Assembly: GCA_030696455.1 (NCBI GenBank)
Contig: JAUYSH010000085.1
Location: 1-50,014, forward strand
Reading direction: 5' to 3'
DNA: 50,014 nt
DNA from: Elusimicrobiota bacterium
Lineage (GTDB): Bacteria; Elusimicrobiota; Elusimicrobia; UBA1565; UBA9628
The notes below the pieces were generated by a model. It did no database searches and was not told where the DNA came from. It worked only from the letters and a program-made list of their open reading frames with translations. Each line of letters starts with the position of its first letter. Position 1 is the first letter of the stretch. The position numbers were made by a program, and so were the translations under genes. Shown in pieces: positions 17,077 through 25,021 of this stretch.

Positions 17077-17379
17077 ATGGAGACGATCAAGATCTCAGGT
17101 CTGGCCCGTCTCGCCGCGGCGATCTTCGCCGGGTGGGGCGGGCTGGCCGCTTTCAAGGGGGTCTACGACCTTCTGGGCGGCGAACCCGAGGCCAACCAGT
17201 ACGCCCCGCAGGCGTGGGCCTTCGTCACGCGGGCGCAATGGCATCGCTTCGCGGCCTTCGAGCTTGTTTACGGCTTGACCTGCCTCGCCTTGGCCTGGTA
17301 TTGCCTGCGCTGGTCCCGGCGCCTGCCGGAGACCGTCAAGCGCCCCCGCCGTGAGCCGGAATTCAGCCTTTTCGGATGA
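17077..17379 (+). CDS. Small two-helix membrane protein, unknown function
   Basis: 100 residues from the ATG at 17077; an upstream TTG that overlaps rpsI is less likely. Two hydrophobic stretches (LARLAAAIFAGWGGLAAF at residues 6-23 and ELVYGLTCLALAWYCLRW near 64-81) predict a hairpin membrane protein with a basic C-terminal tail (RRLPETVKRPRREPE). No family recognised. Its stop overlaps the DUF72 start (ATGA), so it is co-translated with that gene. Confidence 0.65.
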   Translation: METIKISGLARLAAAIFAGWGGLAAFKGVYDLLGGEPEANQYAPQAWAFVTRAQWHRFAAFELVYGLTCLALAWYCLRWSRRLPETVKRPRREPEFSLFG

Positions 17380-18089
17380 TACGCGTCGGCTGCGCCGGCT
17401 ACCCTATCGGCCGGGACCGCTACTGGCGCTCCCTGTCGTTCGTGGAGACGGACACGGGCAAGGGGCTTCCCAGGCTTGAGACCTTGGCGGCATGGCGGGC
17501 GGACATCCCGGCGGGCGGTGAAGCCTCCCTGCAGGCGCTGCGATCGATCACCCATGGCCCCGAAGACCGGGGTTTTCCGGCCTCCGGCCGGAAAATGCCC
17601 AAGAACCGCCAGGTCCTTTGCGGCGCCTTCCGCGAGAGCCTCGAGGTGCATGAGGCCTGGATGGCCACAAAGGCCGCCGCCGAGACCCTGGGCGCCAAGA
17701 TCGTGGTGTTCGAGACCCCCGCGTCTTTTCAGCCCGGCTCGGACCGCCTGCGGGACATGTATCGCTTCTTCAAGGGCGCCGCGCGCGGCAAGCTGGTCTT
17801 CGTGTGGCATCCCCGAGGGAGCGAGTGGTCCTCCCTCGAGGACAAGGTCTGCGCCGAGCTGGGGCTGATCCGGGCCTTCGACCCCCTGCGCCAGCCTCCG
17901 CCGCGCAAGGGGGCGTTCCTGTACATGCGGCCGCTCATCGCGCGCATGGGAATCTTAGGTGTGGACAATATGGCCACAATCGCCTCCTCCTGCGGCGACG
18001 TCCCCGCCTACCTTGCGCTCTCTCATCGGACGGGCTTCCGCGACGCCGAAAGGATCAAGGACCTTCTGGGGCCGAAGAGGACGCGGTGA
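17376..18089 (+). CDS. DUF72 (YecE-like) family protein
   Basis: 237 residues. IRVGCAGYPIGRDRYWRSLSFVE at the start and SLQALRSITH are the TIM-barrel-like signature of DUF72 proteins. KIVVFETPASFQPGSDRLRDMYRFF and GKLVFVWHPRG match the middle of the family. The biochemical role of DUF72 is not established. It overlaps its neighbours on both sides (ATGA before, GTGA after). It contains at 17960-17978 a near copy (17 of 19 bases) of the palindrome found before tpiA. Confidence 0.8.
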   Translation: MIRVGCAGYPIGRDRYWRSLSFVETDTGKGLPRLETLAAWRADIPAGGEASLQALRSITHGPEDRGFPASGRKMPKNRQVLCGAFRESLEVHEAWMATKAAAETLGAKIVVFETPASFQPGSDRLRDMYRFFKGAARGKLVFVWHPRGSEWSSLEDKVCAELGLIRAFDPLRQPPPRKGAFLYMRPLIARMGILGVDNMATIASSCGDVPAYLALSHRTGFRDAERIKDLLGPKRTR

Positions 18090-18706
18090 GCCTGTGGTCG
18101 AGGGCGCGTGTGGCCTGGCAGGCCTTCAAGACCCGCCGCAAGCTGAACCGTCAGTTCGGCAAGCGCGAGGACCCGTTCTCCTATTCGACCGACCCCTATG
18201 AGATCGGCCGGCTCGAAGCCCTCGACGCGGCCTTGGGCCCGGGCCGCCTCGGCCGGGTCCTCGAGTTGGCTTGCGCGGAGGGCCATTTCACCGAGCGGCT
18301 GGCGCGCCGCGGCGCTTCGATCACCGCCCTCGACATCTCGGCCGTCGCCATCGAGCGGGCCCGCAGGCGCGCCCCCGGGGCGGCCTTCGTGGAGGGCGAC
18401 CTGCTCGTCTGGGAGCGGGTCGGGGCCGCCTTCGACGCGATCGTCGTCGCCGAGGTTCTCTACTACCTGGACCGCCCCGGCGTGAAGGCCGAGTTCGAGG
18501 CGCTGTTCCCTCGCGTCGTCGGCTGGCTGAGGCCGGGGGGCCTCCTTGTCATGTCCCACGCCTTCGCCGGAGACGCGGAGCTCGCGCACCGGAAGTCGTT
18601 CCGCGAGCGTTTCGAGCGCGCCGGCTTGCGTCTTTTGAATGAGACGATCCCGCCCGCCGACCGCGGCGGCGTGCGCTGCCTGGTGTCGACCCTCGAGAAA
18701 ATTTAA
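18086..18706 (+). CDS. SAM-dependent methyltransferase (NodS-like class I)
   Basis: 206 residues from a GTG at 18086 that overlaps the DUF72 stop; longer readings run through the DUF72 gene in another frame. VLELACAEGHFTERLARRG is motif I (SAM binding), ITALDISAVAIERARRRAP motif II, and DAIVVAEVLYYLDRPG motif IV. WLRPGGLLVMSH is the post-motif strand. The ELxCxEGHFTE wording resembles NodS and related small-molecule N- or O-methyltransferases. The substrate cannot be inferred from the neighbours. Confidence 0.8.
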   Translation: MSLWSRARVAWQAFKTRRKLNRQFGKREDPFSYSTDPYEIGRLEALDAALGPGRLGRVLELACAEGHFTERLARRGASITALDISAVAIERARRRAPGAAFVEGDLLVWERVGAAFDAIVVAEVLYYLDRPGVKAEFEALFPRVVGWLRPGGLLVMSHAFAGDAELAHRKSFRERFERAGLRLLNETIPPADRGGVRCLVSTLEKI

Positions 18707-18721
18707 TACACTTGCGCTCCG

Positions 18722-19288
18722 ATGAGGAGAAGCGCGGCGGAAAGCCTGAAGGGCCAGACGGAGACGCTCGTGGACGCGGCGACGGCCGCGGCCGACTGGT
18801 TTCGTCGTCCCGCCCCCTCGGCGCTGTCGGCGGCGCGCACCGCGCGCCTGCGGGCCCGGGGCTGGCGGGAGGCCGCCGTGCTCGCGCATAAGAGCCTGCG
18901 AGGGTTGCCCAAATCCGACGCGGCCGACGCGTCCTTCGCGCTTCGCGAGGCCGTCGAACATGTGACGCAGGCCGTGTCCGAGGGCGCGCGCTTCACCGTA
19001 GAGTCCGACGACGGCCTGGTCCGGACCGCCGAGGCCGTGCGCGAGGCGTCCAAGGCTCTCGCCGCCGCCGCCGCGGGGCGGGGCAAGCAGAAGGCCGCGG
19101 CGCTCGTGCTCGCCAAGAAGTGGGCGGGCGAGGCGGAGCGGCTGCGCCGGCTCACCCGCTCGGAGGCGCACGAGTTGCCGTCGTTGATGAACGCCCTCAA
19201 GCGCGAGGCCGTGTCCAACCGCCTGTCCAACGCCGCCGAGGCCGTGCAGCAGGCGTGCGACGCGCTGTCCGGGGATCTCGTCGAATGA
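18722..19288 (+). CDS. PhoU/DUF47-like helical protein
   Basis: 188 residues, probably all-helical, with charged amphipathic repeats and no membrane segment. The pattern (regular heptads, SFALREAVEHVTQAVSEGARF, NRLSNAAEAVQQACDALSG at the end) resembles DUF47/PhoU-like proteins that usually partner a Pit-type phosphate transporter. No transporter is present, but phosphate-releasing enzymes follow: the 5'-nucleotidase overlaps its stop (ATGA) and a HAD phosphatase comes next. A role in phosphate metabolism is therefore plausible but weakly supported; a generic coiled-coil protein is the alternative. Confidence 0.5.
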   Translation: MRRSAAESLKGQTETLVDAATAAADWFRRPAPSALSAARTARLRARGWREAAVLAHKSLRGLPKSDAADASFALREAVEHVTQAVSEGARFTVESDDGLVRTAEAVREASKALAAAAAGRGKQKAAALVLAKKWAGEAERLRRLTRSEAHELPSLMNALKREAVSNRLSNAAEAVQQACDALSGDLVE

Positions 19289-20790
19289 GCCTTCCTCGCC
19301 TCATCCTTCTCGTCGCGCTTCTGCTCGCAAAGGACGCCTCCGCCGAGGAGACCGTCAAGATCCGCGTCTATCACACCAACGACGTGCACGGCTGGATCAT
19401 GCCCCGTCCGGATAAGTTCCAGAAGAACCGCCTGATCGGCGGCGGCGCGGCGCTCGCGGCCCTGATCGCCAAGGAGGCCGGCCCGAAGCTCGTGCTCGAC
19501 GCCGGCGACTGGTGGCAGGGCACGCCGGAAGGCGGGCTGACCAAGGGCGAGGCCGTCGCCGACGTGTTCAACGCGGTCGGCTACGACGCGATCGTGGTCG
19601 GCAACCACGAGTACGACGACGGCGCGGAAGCGCTGCGGACCCTGATCGGGAAGATGAGGATGCCGGTGCTGTCGGCCAACACCTATGGCGCCGACAACAA
19701 GCCCGTTCCTTGGGTGCGGCCCTGGATCGTCAAGGAGGTCGCCGGCGTCAAGGTCGGCATCTTCGGCCTGACGACCTCGAACATGCTCCGCCTCGCTTTC
19801 CCGAAGAACATCCTCGGCCTGGATTTCCGGCGCGAGGTGGACGTCGCCCGCGACGCGGTCAAGGCGCTCAAGAAGCAGGGTGCCACGGTGATCATCGCGG
19901 TCACTCACATCGGCCTCGAGGGGGAGAACTCGAAGTTCGAGGGCGACCAGACGCTCGCGCGCGAGGTCCCCGGCATCGACCTCATCGTCGGCGGTCACTC
20001 CCACGCCTTCCTGAGCCGGCCGATCCGGGGCGAGAACGGGACCTTGATCGTGCAGGCGGGCCATTACCTGATCAAGGCCGGCCGCGTCGAGCTCGAGATC
20101 GACCCGAAGACCAAGACGGTCGTCGCCTCCTCCGGCGAGCTTCTCGACCTGTGGCCCGACCGTCTCGGCGAGGACGCCGGGGTCAAGGAGATCGTCGCTC
20201 GCCATGCCGACGCCGTCGGAAAGATCTTCGAGACGGTCGTCGCCACGGCGCCGGCCATGCTCGGCCGCGAGTCCGATCGCGAGAGCGCGCTCGGCAGCTG
20301 GATGGCGGACTGCTACCGGGAGACCTTGGGCGTCGATACCGCGCTTCAGAACGGCGGCGGCATCCGCGCCGAGATCCCCGCCGGGCCGGTGACCTTGCGC
20401 GAGATCTTCAACGTGATGCCGTTCGACAACGCCTTGGTCAAGCTGACGCTCAAGGGCTCCGACCTGCGCAAGGTCCTCGATCACGGCGTCGGGATGGGCC
20501 GGATCGCGCAGATCTCCGGCGCGCGCGTCGAGTATCACCGGCCCAAGCCCGCCGGCGAGCGCCTCGTCTCGGCCGCCGTCGGCGGCGCGCCGCTCGATGA
20601 CGACTCGCTCTATACGATCGCCAGCCTGGATTTCCTGACGAGCGGAGGGGACGGCTACTCCGTCTTCGACCGCTTCGTCTCATCGGAGGCGACGGGCGTT
20701 CTCGCGCGCGACATGCTGGGAGCCTGCGCCCGCAAGCAGGGCGTCCTGACCGCGCCCGAGCCCGGGCGCATGCGGCAAAGGGAGAACTGA
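19285..20790 (+). CDS. Exported 5'-nucleotidase / UshA-like phosphoesterase
   Basis: 501 residues from the ATG at 19285. The signal peptide LPRLILLVALLLAKDASAEE is followed by the calcineurin-like metal-binding domain: YHTNDVHGW, DAGDWWQGTP, VVGNHEYDDG, VTHIGLEGE and VGGHSHAFL. The C-terminal substrate domain has QNGGGIRAEIPAG, FNVMPFDNALVKLTLKG and FLTSGGDGYSVF. Such enzymes hydrolyse nucleoside monophosphates or UDP-sugars in the periplasm, releasing nucleosides and phosphate. A HAD phosphatase follows one base later and the deoxyribose-phosphate microcompartment starts soon after, so scavenging of external nucleotides may supply that pathway (inference). Confidence 0.9.
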   Translation: MSLPRLILLVALLLAKDASAEETVKIRVYHTNDVHGWIMPRPDKFQKNRLIGGGAALAALIAKEAGPKLVLDAGDWWQGTPEGGLTKGEAVADVFNAVGYDAIVVGNHEYDDGAEALRTLIGKMRMPVLSANTYGADNKPVPWVRPWIVKEVAGVKVGIFGLTTSNMLRLAFPKNILGLDFRREVDVARDAVKALKKQGATVIIAVTHIGLEGENSKFEGDQTLAREVPGIDLIVGGHSHAFLSRPIRGENGTLIVQAGHYLIKAGRVELEIDPKTKTVVASSGELLDLWPDRLGEDAGVKEIVARHADAVGKIFETVVATAPAMLGRESDRESALGSWMADCYRETLGVDTALQNGGGIRAEIPAGPVTLREIFNVMPFDNALVKLTLKGSDLRKVLDHGVGMGRIAQISGARVEYHRPKPAGERLVSAAVGGAPLDDDSLYTIASLDFLTSGGDGYSVFDRFVSSEATGVLARDMLGACARKQGVLTAPEPGRMRQREN

Positions 20791-20791
20791 C

Positions 20792-21385
20792 ATGGTGTTC
20801 AAGGAGACGCGGGCCAAGGTCGAGAAAGGCTGGACCACCGCCAAGAAGCTTCTGGCCATGATGAGCGTGTGGGGCCTGTTCTTCAGCCTCATCACCATCG
20901 GCCGCCTGGCCGTGGCCTTCGATTACGACGACACCCTCGTGGACGCCTCCAAGGCCTACGAGAAGGCCTCCGGCGCCGCCGTCACGCGCGAAGGGCCCGC
21001 CTTCTGGGGCGCGCTCAATAACGCCTACGACGTCGAATCCGTCAAGTACGTGCCGTTCGCCCTCGCCTGCGCCCTGCGCGGCCTCGGCTTTCGGGTCATG
21101 ATCATGGCGGAGCGTCAGGGCGCCGACGGGGACGCGCTGAGGAAGGAATGGCGCAAGCTCTCGCCCCGCTCCTTCATCTTCACCCCCGACCCCGCCGCCA
21201 AGCATCTGCACATGCAGGAGGGCCACTTCGTCGCCTTCTTCGGCGACAGCGACCAGGACATGCTCGAGGCCAAGAAGGCGAACGTGCTGGGCGTGCGCAT
21301 CAAGCGCGGCAAGCGCGCCGTCAAGAACGACCAGTACTCCCCGGGCAAGATGGGAGAGGTCGTCGTCCCCCTGTCCCAGTTCTAG
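20792..21385 (+). CDS. Membrane-anchored HAD-superfamily phosphatase
   Basis: 197 residues. An N-terminal helix at about 20-39 (LLAMMSVWGLFFSLITIG) is an uncleaved anchor or signal. RLAVAFDYDDTLVD is HAD motif I (the first Asp is the nucleophile), and FFGDSDQDMLEAKKANVLGVRIKRG is motif IV. The layout resembles class B (AphA-like) acid phosphatases, which remove phosphate from nucleotides, but length and motifs differ enough that the subclass is uncertain. It follows the 5'-nucleotidase by one base and is the last gene before the REP-like repeat at 21387. Confidence 0.75.
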   Translation: MVFKETRAKVEKGWTTAKKLLAMMSVWGLFFSLITIGRLAVAFDYDDTLVDASKAYEKASGAAVTREGPAFWGALNNAYDVESVKYVPFALACALRGLGFRVMIMAERQGADGDALRKEWRKLSPRSFIFTPDPAAKHLHMQEGHFVAFFGDSDQDMLEAKKANVLGVRIKRGKRAVKNDQYSPGKMGEVVVPLSQF

Positions 21386-21386
21386 A

Positions 21387-21429
21387 TTGGTGTCAGGCAT
21401 GTCGTTCTTTGCATAAGTCCTGACGCCAA
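21387..21429 (-). repeat. REP-like palindromic element, copy 1
   Basis: Arms TTGGTGTCAGG (21387-21397) and CCTGACGCCAA (21419-21429) form an 11-bp stem with one G-T pair around a 21-base loop. The minus-strand half from 21418 to 21388 (ACTTATGCAAA ... GCCTGACACCA) matches about three quarters of 31 aligned bases of the right half of the larger hairpin at 45448-45516, without gaps. It starts one base after the stop of the HAD gene. Confidence 0.65.
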
Positions 21430-21459
21430 AATCAGTCTATCGCCACCTGATTTTAACCA

Positions 21460-21488
21460 TTGACAGGGACGCGCGCACCCTGTAGAAT
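21460..21488 (+). promoter_or_regulatory. Strong sigma-70-like promoter of the microcompartment operon
   Basis: TTGACA (21460-21465), 17-base spacer, TAGAAT (21483-21488). It is the only convincing promoter seen before the run of closely spaced genes from tpiA to 31711 and possibly pilT. A leader of about 50 bases follows, containing the palindrome at 21516. Confidence 0.8.
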
Positions 21489-21515
21489 TCCTCCTGACGT
21501 CCGCAGGATGGAATA

Positions 21516-21534
21516 TGTGGCCAATTTGGCCACA
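21516..21534 (+). promoter_or_regulatory. Perfect 19-bp palindrome before tpiA (operator or mRNA hairpin)
   Basis: TGTGGCCAATTTGGCCACA has two perfect 9-base arms around a central T. It lies 27 bases after the -10 box and one base before the tpiA ribosome site GGAG (21536-21539). A DNA-binding repressor site downstream of the transcription start is the simplest reading. As RNA, the hairpin would sit just beside the ribosome site. Confidence 0.65.
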
Positions 21535-21545
21535 ATGGAGACAAA

Positions 21546-22310
21546 ATGGCATCCCCTTTGCGCCGTCCGCTGCTCGCCGGAAACTGGAAAATGAACCTCA
21601 CCTTGGCTCAGTCGGTCGAGCTGGCCAAACTCGTGGCCGGTGGGGCCAATTCGGCCTCGGGTGAGGTGGCCGTGTTCGTGCCCGCCACCGCGATCACCGT
21701 CGTGGGCGAGGTCCTCAAGGACACCCCGGTCCGTCTCGGGGCCCAGAACTGCTATTTCGAAGCGTCGGGCGCCTACACGGGCGAGATCTCCGCGGGCCAG
21801 GTCAAGGACGCGGGCTGCTCCATGGTCCTCATCGGCCACAGCGAGCGCCGCAAGCTGTTCGGCGACACCGACGAGTGGATCAACAGGAAGCTCGGCGCCG
21901 CGCTCAAGGCGGGGCTGACCCCGGTCGTCTGCGTCGGCGAGACCCTCGAGGAGCGCGAGTCGCAGAAGACCTGGCGCGTGCTCGAGACGCAGATCGCGGG
22001 CGGCCTGAAGGGGTTCGCTCCCGCCGACCTCGCCAAGGTCGTCGTCGCCTACGAGCCCGTCTGGGCCATCGGCACCGGCAAGACCGCCTCGCCCGCTCAG
22101 GCGCAGGAGGCGCACCTGTTCATCCGCTCCCAGCTCGCGAAGATTTATGGGGAAGGGTTTTCTGCGGGCACGCGAATTCTTTACGGGGGTTCCGTGACCG
22201 CTGAAAACGTGGACTCGCTGATGGCCCAGGCCGACGTGGACGGCGCGCTCGTCGGCGGGGCGAGCCTCAAGAAAGATTTCTTGCGCATCATGGGATATCA
22301 GATCGCGTGA
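21546..22310 (+). CDS. tpiA: Triosephosphate isomerase
   Basis: 254 residues, normal length. Active-site residues are present: Asn13/Lys15 in AGNWKMN, His98 in LIGHSERR and Glu170 in AYEPVWAIGTG, with the phosphate loop segments LYGGSVTAENV and VGGASL. It interconverts glyceraldehyde 3-phosphate and dihydroxyacetone phosphate in the cytosol. It is the first gene of the microcompartment operon, and pduL begins inside its stop (GTGA). That position fits the removal of glyceraldehyde 3-phosphate produced by the DERA encoded further down. It carries no targeting extension, so it probably acts outside the shell. Confidence 0.97.
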   Translation: MASPLRRPLLAGNWKMNLTLAQSVELAKLVAGGANSASGEVAVFVPATAITVVGEVLKDTPVRLGAQNCYFEASGAYTGEISAGQVKDAGCSMVLIGHSERRKLFGDTDEWINRKLGAALKAGLTPVVCVGETLEERESQKTWRVLETQIAGGLKGFAPADLAKVVVAYEPVWAIGTGKTASPAQAQEAHLFIRSQLAKIYGEGFSAGTRILYGGSVTAENVDSLMAQADVDGALVGGASLKKDFLRIMGYQIA

Positions 22311-22942
22311 CGGTCAATCCCCTTGCCGAGGACTTGTCACGCGAGATCGAGAAGCGCATGAAGCGCTCCAAGCTCGACATCCCCGCCGGGGTCTCGGTCA
22401 AGCACTGCCACCTCACCAAAGAGCACTTCAAGATATTGTTCGGCGCGTCCGCCGAGCCCAAGCGCGTCAAGGACATCAAGCAGCCCGGCTTCTACGCCGC
22501 CGAGGAGATGATCGACGTCCAGGGGCCCAAGGGCGTGCTCAAGAAGATAAGGCTCGTGGCGCCGTACCGGGATCACACCCAGATCGAGATCGCCGTGAGC
22601 GACGCGATGGCCATCGGCCTCAAGCCGCCGGTGCGCGAGTCGGGGGCCGTGAAGGGCTCCGCCGGCGCGATCCTCATCGGGCCCGCCGGACAAGTCGAGA
22701 TCAGAGAGGGCGTCATCATCGCCCAAAGGCATCTGCACTTTTCGCCGAGCGAAGCGAAGGGCCTCGGCATCGCCTCCGGCGAGGTGGTGAGGGTTCGCGC
22801 AGGAGCGAACGGCGGACGATCGACCGTCTTCGAAGACGTCGTGGTCCGCGTCTCGGATAAATACAGCCTGGAATTTCATGTCGATACGGACGAAGCGAAC
22901 GCCGCCGGGATCAAAACCGGAGACATCGTACACATCGCGTAA
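22307..22942 (+). CDS. pduL: Phosphate propanoyl/acetyl transferase PduL
   Basis: 211 residues from a GTG overlapping the tpiA stop. PduL exchanges CoA for phosphate on acyl-CoA inside microcompartments, conserving energy as acyl-phosphate and recycling CoA. Both zinc-binding His pairs are visible: VSVKHCHLT (His33, His35) and AQRHLHFSP (His142, His144). DVQGPKGVLKKIRLVAPYRDHTQIEI and the C-terminal VDTDEANAAGIKTGDIV are family hallmarks. The first pair reads HCH instead of the commoner H-[VIL]-H. The N-terminal LAEDLSREIEKRMKRS could form an amphipathic helix that targets the enzyme to the shell. Likely substrate here is acetyl-CoA. Confidence 0.93.
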   Translation: MTVNPLAEDLSREIEKRMKRSKLDIPAGVSVKHCHLTKEHFKILFGASAEPKRVKDIKQPGFYAAEEMIDVQGPKGVLKKIRLVAPYRDHTQIEIAVSDAMAIGLKPPVRESGAVKGSAGAILIGPAGQVEIREGVIIAQRHLHFSPSEAKGLGIASGEVVRVRAGANGGRSTVFEDVVVRVSDKYSLEFHVDTDEANAAGIKTGDIVHIA

Positions 22943-22954
22943 GGAGAACACTGA

Positions 22955-23251
22955 ATGAACGCACTTGGAATGATCGAGACCCGCGGCCTGATCGCCTGCG
23001 TCGAGGCCGCTGACGCCGCCGTGAAAGCCGCCGACGTCCGCATCGTCGGCTACGAGAAGGTCGGCACCGGCCTCGTGACCGTGCTGTTCCGCGGCGAAGT
23101 GGCCGCGTGCAAGGCCGCCTGCGACTCCGGCGCCGCCGCCGCGCAGAAGGTCGGCGAGCTCATCGCCGTGCACGTCATCCCGCAGCCGCACCCCGACCTC
23201 GAGGGCAAGATGCCGATCTCTTCGCCTGAGACGCTGGCCAGGAAGAAGTAA
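22955..23251 (+). CDS. BMC-H shell hexamer protein, copy 1
   Basis: 98 residues, one BMC domain: [20 protein letters not shown] at the start, [20 protein letters not shown] in the middle, and [19 protein letters not shown] at the end. This is the PduA/EutM type that tiles the facets of microcompartments as hexamers. AAGGAGAAC precedes the ATG. The C-terminal tail ([15 protein letters not shown]) is longer than in minimal BMC-H proteins. A second BMC-H is at 31163. Confidence 0.95.
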   Translation: MNALGMIETRGLIACVEAADAAVKAADVRIVGYEKVGTGLVTVLFRGEVAACKAACDSGAAAAQKVGELIAVHVIPQPHPDLEGKMPISSPETLARKK

Positions 23252-23560
23252 ATGATCTTCGCCCGGGTCACGGGCACCGTCGTCTGCACGTTAAAGGATG
23301 AAAAGCTGGTGGGTTCCAAGCTGCTGCTGGTGCAGCCCGTGGACCTCGCCGGCTCTTCCAAGGGCAGCCCCCTCGTCGCCGTCGACTCCGTCGGCGCCGG
23401 CGAGGGGGAGCTTGTTCTTCTTGTGCAGGGATCGAGTGCGAGACAGACCACGCGAACGGAAGGACGCCCCGTCGATGCGGTGATCTTCGCCATCGTCGAT
23501 ACGGTCGAGGCGAATGGAAAAACGGCGTTTAAGAAGTCTGAGGACGCTAATGCAAAGTGA
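23252..23560 (+). CDS. BMC-P (EutN/CcmL) shell pentamer protein, copy 1
   Basis: 102 residues: ARVTGTVVCTLKDEKLVGSKLLLVQPVD, then LVAVDSVGAGEGELVLLVQGSSAR and VDAVIFAIVDTVEA, the full EutN/CcmL fold. Pentamers of this family close the vertices of the icosahedral shell. It starts directly after the BMC-H stop and overlaps the start of the aldehyde dehydrogenase by 11 bases. Three different BMC-P genes are in this operon, as in several other microcompartment types. Confidence 0.95.
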   Translation: MIFARVTGTVVCTLKDEKLVGSKLLLVQPVDLAGSSKGSPLVAVDSVGAGEGELVLLVQGSSARQTTRTEGRPVDAVIFAIVDTVEANGKTAFKKSEDANAK

Positions 23561-25013
23561 AGAGATCGCACGCATAGTCTCCGAAGTGCTTAAGCGGTTG
23601 GAAAAAGAGGAGTTAGGCTCCGTCGTTACATCACCGTCGGCACCGGGAAGGTTCCCCAATCCGTTGCCGTTGAAATCATGCTCATCCGTCGTTTATCCAT
23701 CCGTCGACGCCGCCGTTCAAGCCGCGGTCGTCGCCCAAGGCGAATTTCAGGACCTCGGGCTGGAACTCAGGCGCGAGGTCATCCGCGCGATGCGCAAGGC
23801 CGCTATATCCAACGCCGAGCGCCTCGCGAAGATGGCCGTCGAAGAGACCGGCATGGGCCGGGTCGCCGACAAGGTCCAGAAGAACCTCGTGTGCGCCACC
23901 CGCACCCCCGGTGTGGAAGACCTCGCCAGCCGCGCCTACACCGGCGACAAGGGCCTCACCCTCGTCGAGTACGCCCCCTACGGCGTCGTCGCCGCCATCA
24001 CCCCGTCCACCAACCCCGCCGCCACCATCATCAACAACGCCATCTCCATCATCGCCGCCGGCAACGCCGTCGTCTTCGCCCCGCACCCCGCGTCCTTCAA
24101 GACCTGCGTGGAGACCATGCGCCTGCTCTGCGAGTCCGCCGTCGCCGCCGGCGCGCCCGCCGGCCTCATCACGACCTACGACAAGCCCTCCCAGGAGAAC
24201 ACGAAGAATCTTCTCGCGCACCCCGACCCGCGCGTGAACATGGTCACCGGCGGACCGGCGATCGTGAAGGTGGCCATGACCGTCGGTAAGACGTGCAAGA
24301 CCATCGCCGCGGGCCCCGGCAACCCTCCTGTCGTCGTGGATGAGACTGCCGAGTTCCCGAAATGCGCGGAAGACGTGATCTTTGGGGCGTCGTTCGACAA
24401 CAACGTACTTTGCACGGCGGAAAAAGAAGTCATCGTCACCGCCGCGGCCCGCGACCGCTTTCTCGCGGGGATGCGCGGCGACCGTCGAGCCTTCGAGTTG
24501 AACGCGTCTCAGACCGAGGCTCTCGTGAAGTTGGTGATCAAGGTCGGGGGTCGTGGATGCAAGGATCCAGTCCTCAATCGTGACTTTGTCGGTAAAGACG
24601 CATCGGTCTTGGCCAAGGGGATCGGCTTGGAAATCCCCAAGGAAGCCCGTCTTCTCTGGGCCGAAGTCCCCAACGACCATACCTTGGTGTGGACCGAACA
24701 GCTGATGCCTTTCTTGCCGGTAACCGTCGCCCCGGATGTGGACGCCGCCATCGACCTCGCCGCCCAAGCCGAAGGCGGCCACCGCCACACCGCCGCCATG
24801 CACTCGACCCATGTGGGCAACCTCACCAAGATGGCCCGCCGCATGCAGTGCTCGATCTTCGTCAAGAACGGCCCCACCCTGTACGGCCTCGGCCTCGGCG
24901 AAGGCTACGCGACCATGTCGATCGGCACGCCGACCGGCGATGGTCTCACCAAGGCGTCCCATTTCGCGCGCCCGCTGCACTGCGCGCTCGTCGGATACTT
25001 CCGGATCGCGTAA
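23550..25013 (+). CDS. CoA-acylating aldehyde dehydrogenase (PduP/EutE type) with encapsulation peptide
   Basis: 487 residues from the ATG at 23550. It oxidises acetaldehyde (or another short aldehyde) to acyl-CoA with NAD+. The N-terminal QSEEIARIVSEVLKRLEKE is an amphipathic helix of the kind that directs enzymes into microcompartments; a variable linker (residues about 23-47) follows. GVVAAITPSTNPAATIINN, NMVTGGPAIVKVA and FDNNVLCTAEKEVIV (catalytic Cys288) are hallmarks of the acylating class. The C-terminal GEGYATMSIGTPTGDGLT completes the fold. The likely aldehyde source is the DERA encoded at 29836, making acetaldehyde the best guess. Confidence 0.93.
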   Translation: MQSEEIARIVSEVLKRLEKEELGSVVTSPSAPGRFPNPLPLKSCSSVVYPSVDAAVQAAVVAQGEFQDLGLELRREVIRAMRKAAISNAERLAKMAVEETGMGRVADKVQKNLVCATRTPGVEDLASRAYTGDKGLTLVEYAPYGVVAAITPSTNPAATIINNAISIIAAGNAVVFAPHPASFKTCVETMRLLCESAVAAGAPAGLITTYDKPSQENTKNLLAHPDPRVNMVTGGPAIVKVAMTVGKTCKTIAAGPGNPPVVVDETAEFPKCAEDVIFGASFDNNVLCTAEKEVIVTAAARDRFLAGMRGDRRAFELNASQTEALVKLVIKVGGRGCKDPVLNRDFVGKDASVLAKGIGLEIPKEARLLWAEVPNDHTLVWTEQLMPFLPVTVAPDVDAAIDLAAQAEGGHRHTAAMHSTHVGNLTKMARRMQCSIFVKNGPTLYGLGLGEGYATMSIGTPTGDGLTKASHFARPLHCALVGYFRIA

Positions 25014-25021
25014 GGAGAACC

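Noticed and set aside
18703-20538. 611-codon minus-strand frame opposite the 5'-nucleotidase
   Set aside because: The plus strand has signal peptide and all nucleotidase motifs; the opposite frame shows no domain.
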